NCBI GenBank assembly: GCA_039105265.1
Contig: JAPFFF010000004.1
Coordinates: forward strand, 5,747,501 to 5,811,500
Direction: 5' to 3'
DNA from: Tritrichomonas musculus
Lineage: Eukaryota; Parabasalia; Tritrichomonadida; Tritrichomonadidae
Length of the DNA: 64,000 nucleotides
Below, piece by piece: positions 35,155-48,618 of this stretch (the stretch's first letter is position 1; every line of letters starts with the position of its first letter). Both the position numbers and the translations under genes were made by a program. The notes under the pieces were generated by a model. That model did not search any database and had not been told where the DNA came from. It saw only the letters and a program-made list of their open reading frames with translations.

Positions 35155-37661
35155 TTAAGGGGGGCTCGCGTCGTACCTCGCTCGCCCGCCCTTAACACAT
35201 TGCAATAAGCCCCTACGGCCACTCAAAACAACTATTTATATATGCCCACTAATAAGTTTGTAAACGATAGTAAAACTACTACTGAACTAATTTTTTATCA
35301 AACTCTAAATAACTACTAACTACTATATTCATGCTGATGATTTTTGAATATGATGATGTTACTGAGCTGGTAATGCCGCGCGATATAAAACGAATCATCT
35401 CTCATAATCATAAGACCCCTCGAATGGTCACTTGCGTAGGATCATCTGCGCAGTAGGTCTATTATTTTTGGTTTGTATCGTTAAGAGTCGATCATTAACG
35501 AACAACATCACTAACGAACTTATCGTAAATGTATGTTACTAACGATCCAACGTAAACGATCCAACTATTCTAAACCAATTTTAATTTAACTTTTTTATTC
35601 CTACTGCTGCATTAAACTAGTACAAGATCATCTATGCATGCAACTTTTTTACTTTAAACGAAACATGAACAGCGAAGAAGAAGCCAGATTATTCGAACTA
35701 GACTTCCACACACGTAAAGAGATTATTCTAAACGATGTTAGCCCATATTCGATAACGATTCCGTTAAAGCATGTACAGCGCAAGAAAGTTAAACCGGAAA
35801 TGATGTTGTATAATCTCACTAATACGATTAACTGGAACGATATATCCGATATAGATTACACAGAGAGATCTGCTAACAACCATAAACTTAATCCGTTAAG
35901 TGATAGATTCTGTGATAGCATTATCTTCTATTACATGGTTCCAATAGATCCGCATAACAAGAACAAGAACGATTATCTATCGAAGTACCTCGCAGAACGC
36001 ACGTCTAAGATTAAACATATATTACAATCCCACAATATTAACGTTAACAAACGATATATTAAACCAACGTATAGTAGCAAAGAAGGTGAATACTATAAAC
36101 AGTACATTAAAGTTGCATTACCAGCGATTCCAGTTAACGATATATTCGCATTAATTACTAGCGAAGAAGCTATTAAATCCTTTAACAATGAAGGTATCTA
36201 AATTAACGATATCGACTTCACCCAAGACTTCGCTGGTGTTATTAACAAAGAAGAGGTGATCCAGTATATAATAGACAATAACGATTATGTTATGGAAGGT
36301 TCCAATAATGATGGAGACTACGTAATTATTGATAACGACAAACTAGTTGGCAAGAACTGTCTTACCTTCATCCATAACACAGAACACGGTAAAGTTAGAT
36401 ATAAGTTTTATAACAAGTTCGTCCAATCTATCGAGAGTCCGTCTGTTAGAGGTAAGATCGGATCACATATAGCGGATTGGTTATACAATCCAGATGATGA
36501 GTTACGGAACAGCAATAACAATAGTTTGGATACAGGTTTGTTACGATTGGAGATCACATTCTATATAAACAACAATGCTGTTAGTGAAGAGTACGTCCAT
36601 AACCATCTTAACTATCTCACCGAACTACTTCCACAAGAGTTAATCTATCACAATCCCAATAACAACCAATGGAAGTCTGTATTAAACAAATTAGAATATA
36701 ACTTACTCGTCGTCGATTTAGATAACAAAATAGAACTGTTCTCATACTTCGTTAACAACATTACCGGCAAGGTAAATGGATTCTACTTGTATAACATTAC
36801 CGATAATTATGTAAACAATGTGCTTAAACTATTTAGTTATAACCTTCCGATACTAGTAGTTACATGTAAGCGAGATAATGACGATTTAATAATAAGAGAA
36901 CACTGTTATGAGAAGGTTCTCGTACCGAATATTAATAAGCGATTCGAATTAGATGAGCTCATAACATACTTAACTAATGGTAATAAACGATTCGTTCCAA
37001 TATACAAGTTAGATACAACCAACTTAGAAGATACCTCGATAGCTAAGTTTCGAGTAATTAAATCCAAAAATATATCGATTCTAAAGACTGAGAACATACC
37101 AATTAAGTTTATCGACTCCACAGTCTATTTTATTCTCACCGAAATGAGAAACACTATAGAACAACAATATTTGAAAGAGTTAGAAGATGAGAAGATGTTT
37201 ATGAAGAAACACGATGATACAATTAAGACTATTAAAGCAGATAACAAGAAAGGAGATGCTGTCGTACAAGAGGTTAACGATGAAGGTGTTAAACTACAAG
37301 AAGAGGTGCAAGCAGCTAAACAATTACGTATGCATTTAAGTAATTAATTAATAACAGAGTTAACGAAAACGAAGAAATATTAAAAGAGATTGTTAGAAAT
37401 GGAAGATAACGTTAAGATGTATGTGTATTGGTTTTAAAGATATATCTACCAAATGTCGTACACGATATTTATTAGCAGTTAGTCCAGAAAATAAGAAAAA
37501 ATATGTAAATGCTGGATATACTAATAATGGAGTCGTTGGTATTAACTGCTATTAAAAAAATTTTAAAAATGGAAGATAACGTTAAGATGTATGTGTATGG
37601 TTTTAAAGATATATCTACCAAATGTCGTACATGATATTGGTTTATCTACATTTGGCAGAAA

Positions 37662-37917
37662 ATAATTCAAATAATCCGATATTTCGATTTTATTTTTTCA
37701 TCTTCAGCAATAGAAAAAATGCTAAAATTTCAATTTTTGGTTCGAATGCTATATTTGTTTATATCAACTATTAAGTGCTTAACATATTGATATATTTCAT
37801 TTATTACCAAAGTCTTTGTATCTAAAGAAAAATCAAAAACAAATAAAAAATATTAAAAAATTTTAAAAATTTTCAGATCACATTTAAATCCATTTTCACA
37901 TTTGAATCCTTTTCTGT
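37662..37917 (+). repeat. Solo copy of the long-TIR element's arm
   Basis: Near-identical to 42053-42308 and, inverted, to 38216-38430. It ends at the same point (CCTTTTCTGT) as the right arm of the 38216-42308 element but joins different flanking sequence. It may be the remains of a second insertion or of a rearrangement around the first. Confidence 0.8.
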
Positions 37918-38215
37918 ATACAATTCGTCGTATAATGAAGTATCTCGATCTACACCTCCACGGTTATAGATGAAGTCTTTAAGTTCTCGATCTGCTGGAT
38001 ATATCTTTAAAACCATACACATACATCTTAACGTTATCTTCCATGTCTAACAATCTCTTGTAATATGTCTTCGTTTTCGTTAACTCTGTTATTAATTAAT
38101 TACTTAAATGCATACGTAATTGTTTATCTGCTTAAGATGTATGTGTATGGTTTTAAAGATATATCTACCAAATGTCGTACACGATATTTATTAGCAGTTA
38201 ATACCAACGACTCCA

Positions 38216-41200
38216 TTTTTAAAATTTTTTAATATTTTTTATTTATTTTTGATTTTTCTTTAGATACAAAGACTTTGGTAATAAATGAAATATATCAATA
38301 TGTTAAGCACTTAATAGTTGATATAAACAAATATAGCATTCGAACCAAAAATTGAAATTTTAGCATTTTTTCTATTGCTGAAGATGAAAAAATAAAATCG
38401 AAATATCGGATTATTTGGATTATTGTTTCCATATTGAATCATATATATCTCTTCTATATATATTATTGCATAATAAACAAAAGTAAAATTATAACTCTTT
38501 ATGCTAACATTTTTGAGAAAAATCGAAATTTTGATTTTGAATGTACGTTTAAAATTAATAAAAAATTTGTCTAGCTATTATATCTGTTCAAATTTCTTTA
38601 TTGATGATATCCTCATATATATAAGTAATATAAGCAAAATAATTATTGAAGAAACATTTAGATTATAACTAACTCAATTAAAAGCAAAGCTTTGATGTGA
38701 AAAATAATAAAGACAATTCTCAAAAAAACATTTCGTTTTAATAGTCAATATGAGCATACCTTCTTAAAAGTAAAGTAATAAAAATATTAGTCTTGAATAT
38801 GAAAATAGAGAAATATGATTTAAGCTTAATAATCCAAATAATATATGAACTTTTACGATCATTTTTGAAAAATTTTGAAATTTGTGAAAATGAATGAATA
38901 TTTATATGTTGAAAAGGAAATAGTTCACTGAAATAACTCAGTTTTATGCTCAATGCTTGATAATAATATGTCAATGAATATAAAAGAGTTTCAACATATA
39001 AATGGGAAATATTTTTGAGCATTTCAAAAATATGATATTTTGGTAAAAAATTAAAATCAAAATAAAAGCTAGTCATGATTTTTGCCAATTATTGATCTAT
39101 GATATTATATGAAATGATATATATCTAAAATGATCAAAAAAAACTAATATAATAAAAGTTTTATCCCAAAATATCCGTTTATAAAAATTGGACGTTTATT
39201 TTTATCTAAATCATGATCTCATTGATATCTTGGTATATGAATGATATTTTTATAATAATACAAGTTATTAAAAGATGATGGATGATTTCAACAGTAAAAA
39301 GATGGCTAAGGATGAAATATTATATAAGATTTAGCATTTTATTTCAGTTTCATTAAAAGGGGGATTTTTGCCTCAATTTTTTTTATTAAAAAAAATGAAG
39401 ATATACAAATAAATATAAAATATTTTAAAATACATTTATATAATATAAAATATATAATGGAACCTAAAATATATATAGAATAAAATATATATTAATAATC
39501 TTTTATTTCAAGATTTTTTATACAATTAAATGTTTTTTGACACATAGAAATACATTTAGTAATCCATAATTAATATATTTATAAAAATAAGTATATTAAT
39601 TTCAATGAGAATAAATAAAGAATACTCATCGTAGGAATAAAAAGATAATTCAATATATAATATTTCTGAGTAAGTTTATTCAAAAAAAAATTTGAACTAT
39701 TTCCAAATAACTTTTTGATATAAAATCTTTATGTTTTGAAAGCCAATAATTTTTATTTCAAAACTTTTTCAATTATTACTTTTTTATTTTCCAAAAAATT
39801 GAATATTTCCGAAACAACTTTTTGTATATATAATATGATTTGGAAATATTAATTTTTTTAAAGAATTAATTATCATTTTTGGCTGAAAATACAGAAAAAT
39901 TAATATTCCAGTTCAATGATTTCGTTTCACTCGAAAAAAACCTATTTTTATATAAACTTTAGTATTGAATTGTTATTTAAAATATGCATAATTCTTTTTC
40001 AAAATCCACTTATTTCCGCATTTAAAAGATTCAATATCATCTTATACAACTCAATGGACAATAAATTTGCAAATTAAAAATCAAAAATTGGAAAAATTAA
40101 TTATAATTTATTTGAAATATTAAATCTTAATGTAAACGAATAATAAATAATTGTTTTAAACGCATATTTAATTGAATTACTTATTCTTTTTTTAACAAAT
40201 GTTTTTTGTTTATCAAAATAATGATCATTTAATAAACAAAAAATACGTTATCTACTCATTAAATAACGTTTTTTTCTTAAAATGCAGATACTATATATTT
40301 AATGCATATCTTATTTTAAGTTTAATATTTTATCAAAATAATTATTTTATATAAATTGAGTATATATATAAGTATTACTATATGATATTTTTATAATTAC
40401 TCTATTTAATAAAAAGATATAAACATATTATTCGAATTCATTTGAGAATAAAAAATAAAAATTGAATAAAAAAATAGGATTTGTATCAAAAAGTTTAAAT
40501 TTTTGAATGAAAAACATCTTTTTTATCATATCTTTTTTTTGCTACGATAAATTTTTTTTATTACTAATTAACATTTTATTAGAATTGAAAATTAAAATTA
40601 TTTATCATATTTAAAAATCACAAATCCAAATTTGATAAAAAGCTCAAATCGGTTCCCCTTTTTTCATTAGAGGTATTCATGAAGAGATCTAGCCTAGAAA
40701 TTTGATAGATAATTAAATATTATTTTATATATTTTATATTTATGCTATAATAGAAAGTATAAAATGTTTTATACGTTTGATTTCGAGATATTAATATAAA
40801 TCATATTTCTATGACTAAATGGCTATGGAGAACTTTTGTTAGAGAAATTAAATTCTCAATTTTGAATATCATTAACAAAAGTTGTTTCTTTTGAAAGAAA
40901 ATATTTCAATGAAAATGGAGTAATATTTCAAAGGATTATTTTAAAATTGAAATAATTTAATTTTTTATTGCTACCGATTTATTTATATAATATTTTAATA
41001 TATTTTATGTATATTATCTTATTTATTTTTTATATAATGTTTTATATTATATATATATATATATAATATGGTTTATTTTATTGAATATTAAGATAAATTC
41101 ATAATTATAATTTGAATAAAGATTTATTATTGAAATTACGATTATTTTTTTGAATACATGATTAGTTTATATATTGAATGAAATAAAATAAATATTGAAT

Positions 41201-42308
41201 TAATATATTTTAAATTAATCAATTAAAATATCTTGATTAATAATTTAATTTAACAATAAAAAATAAAATATAATAATATTCAAAATAAAATAAATATGTT
41301 TAGTGATAAATATACTTGAATACTTTCTTATTTCTTGAAATACATATTTTTAAACTCTTTTTATGACATTTTACACCATTAAAATAAGCCATTAAAATCA
41401 AAACCATTTTTTCTCAAAATTAAGTGTACAAATATCTTAAGCACCAACATATGCATTAATACATATAATACAATATCATATGGAAAAGTATTTTATAAAA
41501 TTCTAGACTGAAAAAAAAGATATGATAAGTTTATATATGAAAAAAATTTTTATTTTCTTTTTATTTCTGTTTATAAATCTAATTTAATTTGAAAAATCTA
41601 ATAATTTAATTAATCTTATGTGTATTAATATAAATATATTTGGAATTTTCAAAAATCATAAAGATTGAATGAAATATTAAAGATATATCAGATTAAAATT
41701 TTTATAAAATAAACAGTGTAAGACATTCTTAAAATGATTATATCGAGCAACCAATTAAAAATTATTGATTTGAATGCATATAACTTAATATTGATGGAAA
41801 TAATGAGATTAGAAAAATTCAAAAAGACGTTAAGTCACTTAACATGAATACCTCTGTTTCATTTTTAAAAAGGTTTTATCTAATTAAAAAATAGATTATA
41901 TGCTTTAAAAAAAAACCATAATTTTAAACGTACATTCAAAATCAAAATTTCGATTTTTCTCAAAAATGTTAGCATAAAGAGTTATAATTTTACTTTTGTT
42001 TATTATGCAATAATATATATAGAAGAGATATATATGATTCAATATGGAAACAATAATCCAAATAATCCGATATTTCGATTTTATTTTTTCATCTTCAGCA
42101 ATAGAAAAAATGCTAAAATTTCAATTTTTGGTTCGAATGCTATATTTGTTTATATCAACTATTAAGTGCTTAACATATTGATATATTTCATTTATTACCA
42201 AAGTCTTTGTATCTATAGAAAAATCAAAAATAAATAAAAAATATAAAAAAATTTTAAAAATTTTCAGATCACATTTAAATCCATTTTCACATTTGAATCC
42301 TTTTCTGT
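38216..42308. mobile_element. 4.1-kb non-coding element with long TIRs
   Basis: The left arm 38216-38561 is the reverse complement of about 41924-42253; the arms are some 340 bp with few differences. The right end runs about 55 bp further, to CCTTTTCTGT, which marks the probable true terminus; the left terminus is replaced by Polinton sequence. The interior is extremely AT-rich. A 116-codon minus-strand ORF at 38738-39088 (Phe/Ile/Tyr-rich) is the longest but has no recognisable domain. It sits in Polinton fossil 2 and itself carries the 8-bp-TSD element at 40669-41855. The superfamily is not recognised. Confidence 0.75.
40669..41855. mobile_element. Non-autonomous TIR element, AGAGGTATTCATG family, copy 2
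   Basis: 1187 bp with AGAGGTATTCATG at one end and CATGAATACCTCT at the other. The flanks are TTTTCATT (40661-40668) and GTTTCATT (41856-41863), an 8-bp target duplication with one mismatch. The interior is near-identical, in inverted orientation, to copy 3 at 57363-58549, which has the same length. It is non-coding. It lies inside the long-TIR element 38216-42308. Confidence 0.9.
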
Positions 42309-43225
42309 TTGATAGATGAGACCAATAAGATATGTGGAAGAGACACTGGGCTATGGTGCTTAATTATCGAGAAGCATGGCACAGCATATAAGAAGACCAA
42401 GAACCTACAACCTGTAATAGATATGATAGAAGTATTCGACGATTACCGTGAAGAAGATAAAGGTGATGATGAAGTATATGAGAACTCTACTATCGATGTA
42501 GAAGGTAGTATAGAGAATTGGAAAGCGTACATAGATGAATTCTTTAAGCACAAATACATTAATAGTAATAAGCTCCGGAAGATCGATGAGATAGTTAAAG
42601 AAGGTGATGTAGTTGAGGTACTAGACTGTTATGGATGGAAGTGTACGAACTTACTTAAATGTCGAATTAATATCGAGATTCTCGAGTGTAAGTTCAATAA
42701 GTGGATGTATGATATATTGAAAGATCGAGTGAGTGTGTTTACGGTCGTTACCGGTATCGAGAAGAGACATCCGATAGTAAAGAGAAAGCTTGTATCGTTC
42801 GTGTTATAAGTGAAACAATTATAAGACAATTAATGTATTACTTCATCGTAATCCAAACATATGGAAGTTCGATACGAGAGAGCTTAATTAAGAGATCCCT
42901 TGTGATGGGAAACACTTCACTAAAAGAAAGGGTGTAATGAAATTCGAATATCGACCTGGATGCAAAGCTACCAAGTAATACAACGTTATTTTTGGATCAA
43001 AAATGCGTACCTCGGAATTCCGAGGTTCAAGCTCAACTATGTTGCCGAGGAACGAGACATCATATAAAGAAAGCATCATAGAAAATCAAAAAAGATGTTT
43101 ACCTTCGAACAAAAACCAACCCCATGATGGATGCGTAATGCATTCTCTCGAGGAACCAATATAAGTGCCCGGGATTATATATCAATCCCTCAAGGAAAGG
43201 AAACTGCATCCACCACGAGGCTGGT

Positions 43226-43534
43226 TTAGGTTGCATTGTGGACCATGCGAATATTATCTATTTTTTCAGATGGATGCATAATTTGTTCTTCTTCTCTGGC
43301 CTCAACCAACGGATGAAGTGATTTATATAGATCTTCAAGTTCTAAAGACCTATTTCGATTTGTTACTGTAACAAAGCGTGCTGCAATTTGTTTTAAAGGT
43401 TCACTATCATTTAACTGATTAAATATCTTCCAACAGTCATCATCATTGAATAAAATTTGAATTATGCAATTGACAGCACATACATTTGAATGATTGGCTA
43501 TCCTTGGAGGATTCAATCTTTTTTGCAAAAACAT
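43226..43534 (-). pseudogene. N-terminal fragment of a ubiquitin-specific protease (C19)
   Basis: 102 codons. NHSNVCAVNCIIQILFNDDD matches the Cys-box of ubiquitin carboxyl-terminal hydrolases (consensus N-x-x-N-x-C-x-x-N-x-x-x-Q-x-L-F), where the Cys is the nucleophile and the preceding Asn helps the oxyanion hole. The start MFLQKRLNPPRIANHSNVC is plausible. The His-box and the rest of the roughly 300-residue domain are missing. The frame ends in HNAT at the junction with the Polinton-like sequence near 43220, so the gene was probably cut by that insertion or rearrangement. No function is expected from the remnant. Confidence 0.55.
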
Positions 43535-43691
43535 CTATATTAAAATGAGGTGAAAACACACCATATTTTTAGAAAAATTTTCAAAAAAAATTTTGACAAT
43601 ATTTTTAATTGTGTCAGCATTATCATTGAAAATTTGGAATTGTGGTATTTGTGATCAAAATTTTCTTAAAAAATTTGTATTCGAAATTTTT

Positions 43692-43697
43692 CTAATC
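43692..43697 (+). promoter_or_regulatory. Initiator-like TCATAT before the 43715 gene
   Basis: TAATCATATCACAATACATTTA precedes the ATG at 43715; TCATAT fits the trichomonad initiator pattern. It suggests the gene was once expressed from this start. Confidence 0.35.
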
Positions 43698-43714
43698 ATA
43701 TCACAATACATTTA

Positions 43715-44985
43715 ATGTATCAAATATACAAGCAACAATCAGATGAATGCTTCACGGAAAAATATTATGATATTCTAAAACATTCTAATTTTTGCATCGA
43801 TCAAAACCATGATCAGAGCAGTTTAAATGAAAAAATATCAATTTTGATAAAATATTTATTGGATGAAGATCAAAATAATTTTAGGTATTTAATGAAAGTG
43901 CTTGGAGAAATTTTAAAAGAAAGCAATGAAAAAGATATTTCATCTATGAATGCATATTTTCAGAAATCTATTATCTTTCTTATAGACTTTAATAATAATA
44001 GTAATAATTCTATCAAAACAGATATTTTATTATTAGTATATGCTTATTTCGCCAAAATTTTGTCTGATAATCAAATATTATTTAAGCACTTTTTTGAAAA
44101 ATTGGTTCAACTATTTATATTTGAAAATGATGATTCTGAAAACACCAAATTTAATAATTCTTTAATAATAAACTTCATTTGTGAAATAATCAGGATTAAA
44201 AAAGAATTAACATTTATGGAATTAATTCAATGCTCCTTGTATAATGAAATCATTGTTGATAAATTGATTTTTATGAAGTTAATCACATATCTGTCTAAAT
44301 ATGGTTTTTTTTCTTTTTTTCAAGATAATTATATTTCAATCGGACAACAAATGTTTCTTTGTTCAGAAACAATATTAAAAGATGATTATACACAAAAAAT
44401 CACAGTTTTTTTTTGAATATTTATATAAAATATTTAAAAAAAGTCCAATTATTATAGCTTTTTTTCCTAATAGAACAAACAGAGAAAATATTTTCAATAG
44501 CAATTTGCTCAAATTGTTTTTTCAAAGAAGTTTCAAAAGTTGTTAAAGTCATAATGAAAAGTTTTGAAGATAATGATGATGAGAGATTAATTATTGCAAT
44601 TAATCTCATAAATTTCAATGAAGTTATTAAATCAACATTAATCGATAATTATGAAATTGTAAATATTGCTCTAAAGAATTTAGTAATTTGCTTCAGAAAT
44701 TATACAAATTGCTTAGAAATTTTCGTTGAACAATTATGGTATGATTTGATTAATACTTTTCAAAGATTTCCTTTACAAACAAAATCATTAACTATTGAAC
44801 TGTTTACACGCTTTTTTAATCCAAAAATAAAATTTCAAATTAAATTTGCGCTAGATTCTTTTTTTGTACATATTATCACCGAGCATATGAAAACTTTAAA
44901 TATAAATGATATAAAATATTTTTTTCATATGTTTATATGTTTATATACAATTTTTTTTCATATGCTTATATACAATTTTTCATAT
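43715..44985 (+). pseudogene. Helical-repeat (ARM/HEAT-like) protein, decayed and split
   Basis: Starts at the ATG at 43715 with 233 codons of helical, Leu/Ile/Asn-rich sequence, shifts frame in a T-run near 44410, runs on for about 45 codons, and shifts again near 44545 into a frame covering 44554 onward (MKSFEDNDDERLIIAINLIN...). The 4.06-kb TIR element at 44986 then ends it inside a short repeat of CATATGTTTATATACAATTT. The same repeat continues after the element at 49046-49085. It is of the same general type as the gene at 10665, but I see no clear sequence identity between them. Two frameshifts plus an insertion make it a pseudogene. Confidence 0.55.
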
Positions 44986-45361
44986 TGGGGTGGTACTTCA
45001 AATGACTTATTTTTGACCTTCAACTAACTACAAAAATAAACGGTCGTCAAAATATCGACCTTCAACTAACTACAAAATAAACGGTTACCTAAAATCTCGA
45101 CCTTCAAATGACTACAGTTCGACCTTCGACTAGCTACTTTTTTTTTTTTTTAATACTTTTATTTACTCTTTTTCTTTTTTTTATAATCTAATTTAAATAA
45201 ATAATTGTTATATGCAGTTTTTCAATTTGTTTAGTGCTTTTTATACAAATGTATCATGAATTTAAGGAAATATATTGTTATTTTGGAAGTTCATGACAAT
45301 ATACAAAAAACTAATGAATTATTTGTATTTTATTGATAAAATATATCTTATTTATACTTAA

Positions 45362-46075
45362 GTGCGGAATTTTTATCCTTTTGGCACTTTTTGGATAACT
45401 TTGGATAAAAATTTTTTTTTTAGTATTCATTGAAATAGAGAAGTTTTTTGAATGTACATTCGATTACACTTGTAAAAAAATTTAGATTTAATGTAAATAT
45501 ATATTTAATTTAAGAAGATATTAAAAAAAAAAAAATGAAAAAATTCAATATATTAATAACTTTAATTTGAAATAATTTATATCTCAAAAAGTTATGTATT
45601 TTATTCGTCAGCCATTCAAATATTACCTATATATTGAATTTGCAAAACATAAAAAAAGTTATAGAATTCAAAAAAATATGATCATATATTGAAATTATTC
45701 TAAGAAAAAAGTCAAATTTCTTGATGGTAATAGGAAAAAATGCTTTTTTAAAAAGCAAAATCTTATGTTTTCCTAATGTTTATTATATATTTCAGTTGGT
45801 TTAATAAAAGCTTGTTTTTTAAGGAAAAATCATTTTATTTTCAAAATATCTTCGAAAAACAAAAGCAAATTCATTTCCCTATGAATACAACATCGAAAAC
45901 CGGCTTATTTTTTTATTTTTTAAAAAAATAATAATAAATATACTTTTTTTTCTAAAATAGAGTTATTTTTTTTACTTTTAATATAATACGCAAGCTAAAA
46001 ACAGTCTTTTTAAGCTGTCACTTTTTTTGGATAATTTTGGATAATTTTTTTGACCTAAAGATAAAAATTCCGCAC
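45362..46075. mobile_element. 714-bp MITE with TTAA (or TA) flanks
   Basis: Ends GTGCGGAATTTTTATC and reverse complement, flanked by TTAA at 45358-45361 and 46076-46079. A subterminal motif TTTTGGATAA(C/T)TTT(G)GATAA is repeated near both ends. Non-coding. Nested in the 44986-49045 element and lying between the arms of that element's internal inverted pair. Confidence 0.85.
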
Positions 46076-47177
46076 TTAATATTTATACTATTTTCTTGCA
46101 TATAATATGATAATAAAAAAAGATATTAACAAATGGATTTTTTTAATCAATTCAATGTTATGCGTGGATAAGTATTCAATTTTTTTTAGGAAAATATAGC
46201 ATAAATGCAAAACCACATACCAGACAGGCTTCTTCAAACTTTGTCTATAAAAATAATATTAATATTCTATTTTGTATTTTATTTGTGATGTTTCATCAAA
46301 AATATGGCCAAAAAAATCATATGATATCATTTATGATTAAAAAAGTTTTATTAATGAAGATATTTATGCAATTTATTTAGTCTTCGATTGAAGCGATGGA
46401 GCTAATGGAGTTAAGAAGATAATTAAGTGATTGAGTTACTGAAGATAAGAAGATAATTAAGTTGATTGAGTGATTGCATTGATTGAGTTACTGTATAAAA
46501 AGCACTAAACAAATTGAAAAACTGCATATAACAATTATTTATTTAAATTAGATTATAAAAAAAAGAAAAAGAGTAAATAAAAGTAGAGTAGCTGTAACAA
46601 ATTCAAAACATGATCGTATTTTTTTTTGAAGTGTGATATGAAAATTCTAATTTTTTTCTAAAATTTTTATCAGTTGTATTTATTATTTCGGAAAGCAAAT
46701 AATAAAATATATGTTGCAATGAGTTGTTTATTGATATTTAATATAGTGCATGCTAAATAATTATAAATTGTAAACTTTTTTGTTGGTTATTAGTATTTTT
46801 TTTTTAAAAGCAAGGTTCCAATGAAAGGATCCTTTTTATAATAGACTGAAAAATAGTTTAATATATGTAAAAATGATTAATCATGATATTAATTTAAATT
46901 TTATAGATAATTATAATATGAATTTGGATTGATTATTTTTGGATTTCTTTAGGTTTAAAGCTGGATTCATGAAATAGTTAAGAACTTGCAGATTCACTAG
47001 GTTGGAAATCTTTCCTTTAATAATTCAAATCCAATTCAAAAAGATAATTAAAAAGAAAGAATTCAATGTTTTGTTTTGTTACAAAATTTTTCACATTTTT
47101 TCATGAATAAAATTAAAATTATGCTTAACGCGACCAAGGAATTATTCTCATATATTTGATATTTATTTATTTATATA

Positions 47178-48618
47178 GTTGGTGGACATAATTATGTTTG
47201 CTCAACTTTTTGAATGGTACACAAAAATAAAACACATTTTTCTCAATACTTTTTAAAGATGATTTGATTATATTATTTTCTTTATTAATGTATTTTATAT
47301 ACATCATTATTTAATTAAATGAGCTATTATATTTGCGATTTATATGAAATTTTGCCATTAATGTAAAAAAAAGTCAAAATGCTTATTTTATTCTCAATAA
47401 TTGAAACTTGGGATTTAATAATAATATCATTAATTCATAATCAGTAATGATATAATTTTGTTAGATAATTGATATCTAAAAACTTTCATATAAGAAAATT
47501 TTGATGCACAAAATAAAGTTAAAAATCATATCACTTTTTTGTTTTTTTTCCAATAAAAAATAAAAACTTTTAAATTTTTATTTAAATATTAGATATAATG
47601 CATATAGTGTAATGATATTGAAAGAATAAAATTGGCGGTTCTACTCAAGATCTATTACCTTAATGAAAAAGAGTAACTTCTGAAATAACTTAAAAAGACT
47701 TTCAATTTTAGACATTGAGAAATTATTTTCATTATTTTAATAGTTCTTCTATACTTACCTAATATTTATTGATTAATTGCTATTTTTAATGCTATTATAA
47801 TAGAAAAAATAAAAAAGTGAAATTTGTATATTTCTTAGAAAAACCTGAAATCTTGATGGGCAACAATGATTTTTAGAGGATTAATAATATATTTCATTGT
47901 ATGTGTTATCAAATAATGTAATTCTGAAATCATATCAATTATGCATGAGTGATTTATGAAGGATTTTGAATGAAAAAAAGAAAAATGAGATTTTTCCAAG
48001 ATTGATTCTTTTTCAACCATATTATTATATTTAATATATTATATGCATCATATAGATGATTAATACTGCATCTAATTTGAAATAAAATAAACTCATTTTT
48101 CAAAATTAGTAATTTTGTATGAATGATTTTTGTCATATTTTGAAAACACTTTTTCTTTTTATATAATTATTATTTCAATAAATTTTTTTCTAAATTATAA
48201 TATATACATTATATTCTAAAATAATAACTATGTTAGAGCAAATTAAAACAACCTTTTTTTTATGGTAAAAGAATGAAATGTGATATGAAATGAGTTTTTT
48301 GAGTAGTGAAATGAAAATGAAACCATTTTTTCTAATTATCTATTTTATTTCAATAAATAATAATGATACATTTTAATTATAGATGAAAAGTAAATTATAA
48401 TTTTTTTCAAATAATAAAAAAATATTCAGAAATTAAAAATTCTATATCATATTTATGATCAAATTTAGTTTGATAAAAGTGAATGAAAATCGGGGAATAA
48501 AATGTATCCAATATGATATTAATTGTTCTACAATTGTTTTTTTAAACGTCCAATTTGAATATATAGAAATGATGTGAAAACATAATTATGTCTCCAAAAC
48601 AGAATTATGTCCACCAAC
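47178..48618. mobile_element. 1.44-kb TA-flanked TIR element
   Basis: Ends GTTGGTGGACATAATT and reverse complement, each next to TA (47176-47177 and 48619-48620). The right end carries a second GACATAATT subterminally. The length is near that of a full mariner, but only short minus-strand ORFs (60-61 codons, 47835-48136) remain and no transposase motif is readable. It is a decayed or non-autonomous member of the TA class, nested in the 44986-49045 element. Confidence 0.78.

Larger units (their letters stand above)
35155..43220 (+). mobile_element. Polinton/Maverick fossil 2, interrupted
   Basis: Begins with a GC-rich end (AGGTTAAGGGGGGCTCGCGT) that abuts the HTH fragment. It includes three readable parts: 35638-36201, 36256-37347 and 42309-42809. 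Codon use is less AT-rich than in the surrounding DNA (many AAC, CGA and ATC codons) and matches trichomonad Maverick genes. The second part contains a conserved block VRYKFYNKFVQSIESPSVRG and a C-terminal coiled coil; it is a Maverick-type protein I cannot name with confidence. The region 37350-38215 holds short duplicated and inverted pieces of the same element, and a long-TIR element (38216-42308) sits inside it. The fossil is broken in several places. The right limit is approximate. No integrase or polymerase was recognised here. Confidence 0.65.

Noticed and set aside
38738-39088. 116-codon minus-strand ORF in the long-TIR element
   Set aside because: Composition is that of translated AT-rich DNA (Phe, Ile, Tyr, Lys, Ser); no motif, no second copy visible, no initiator-like motif.
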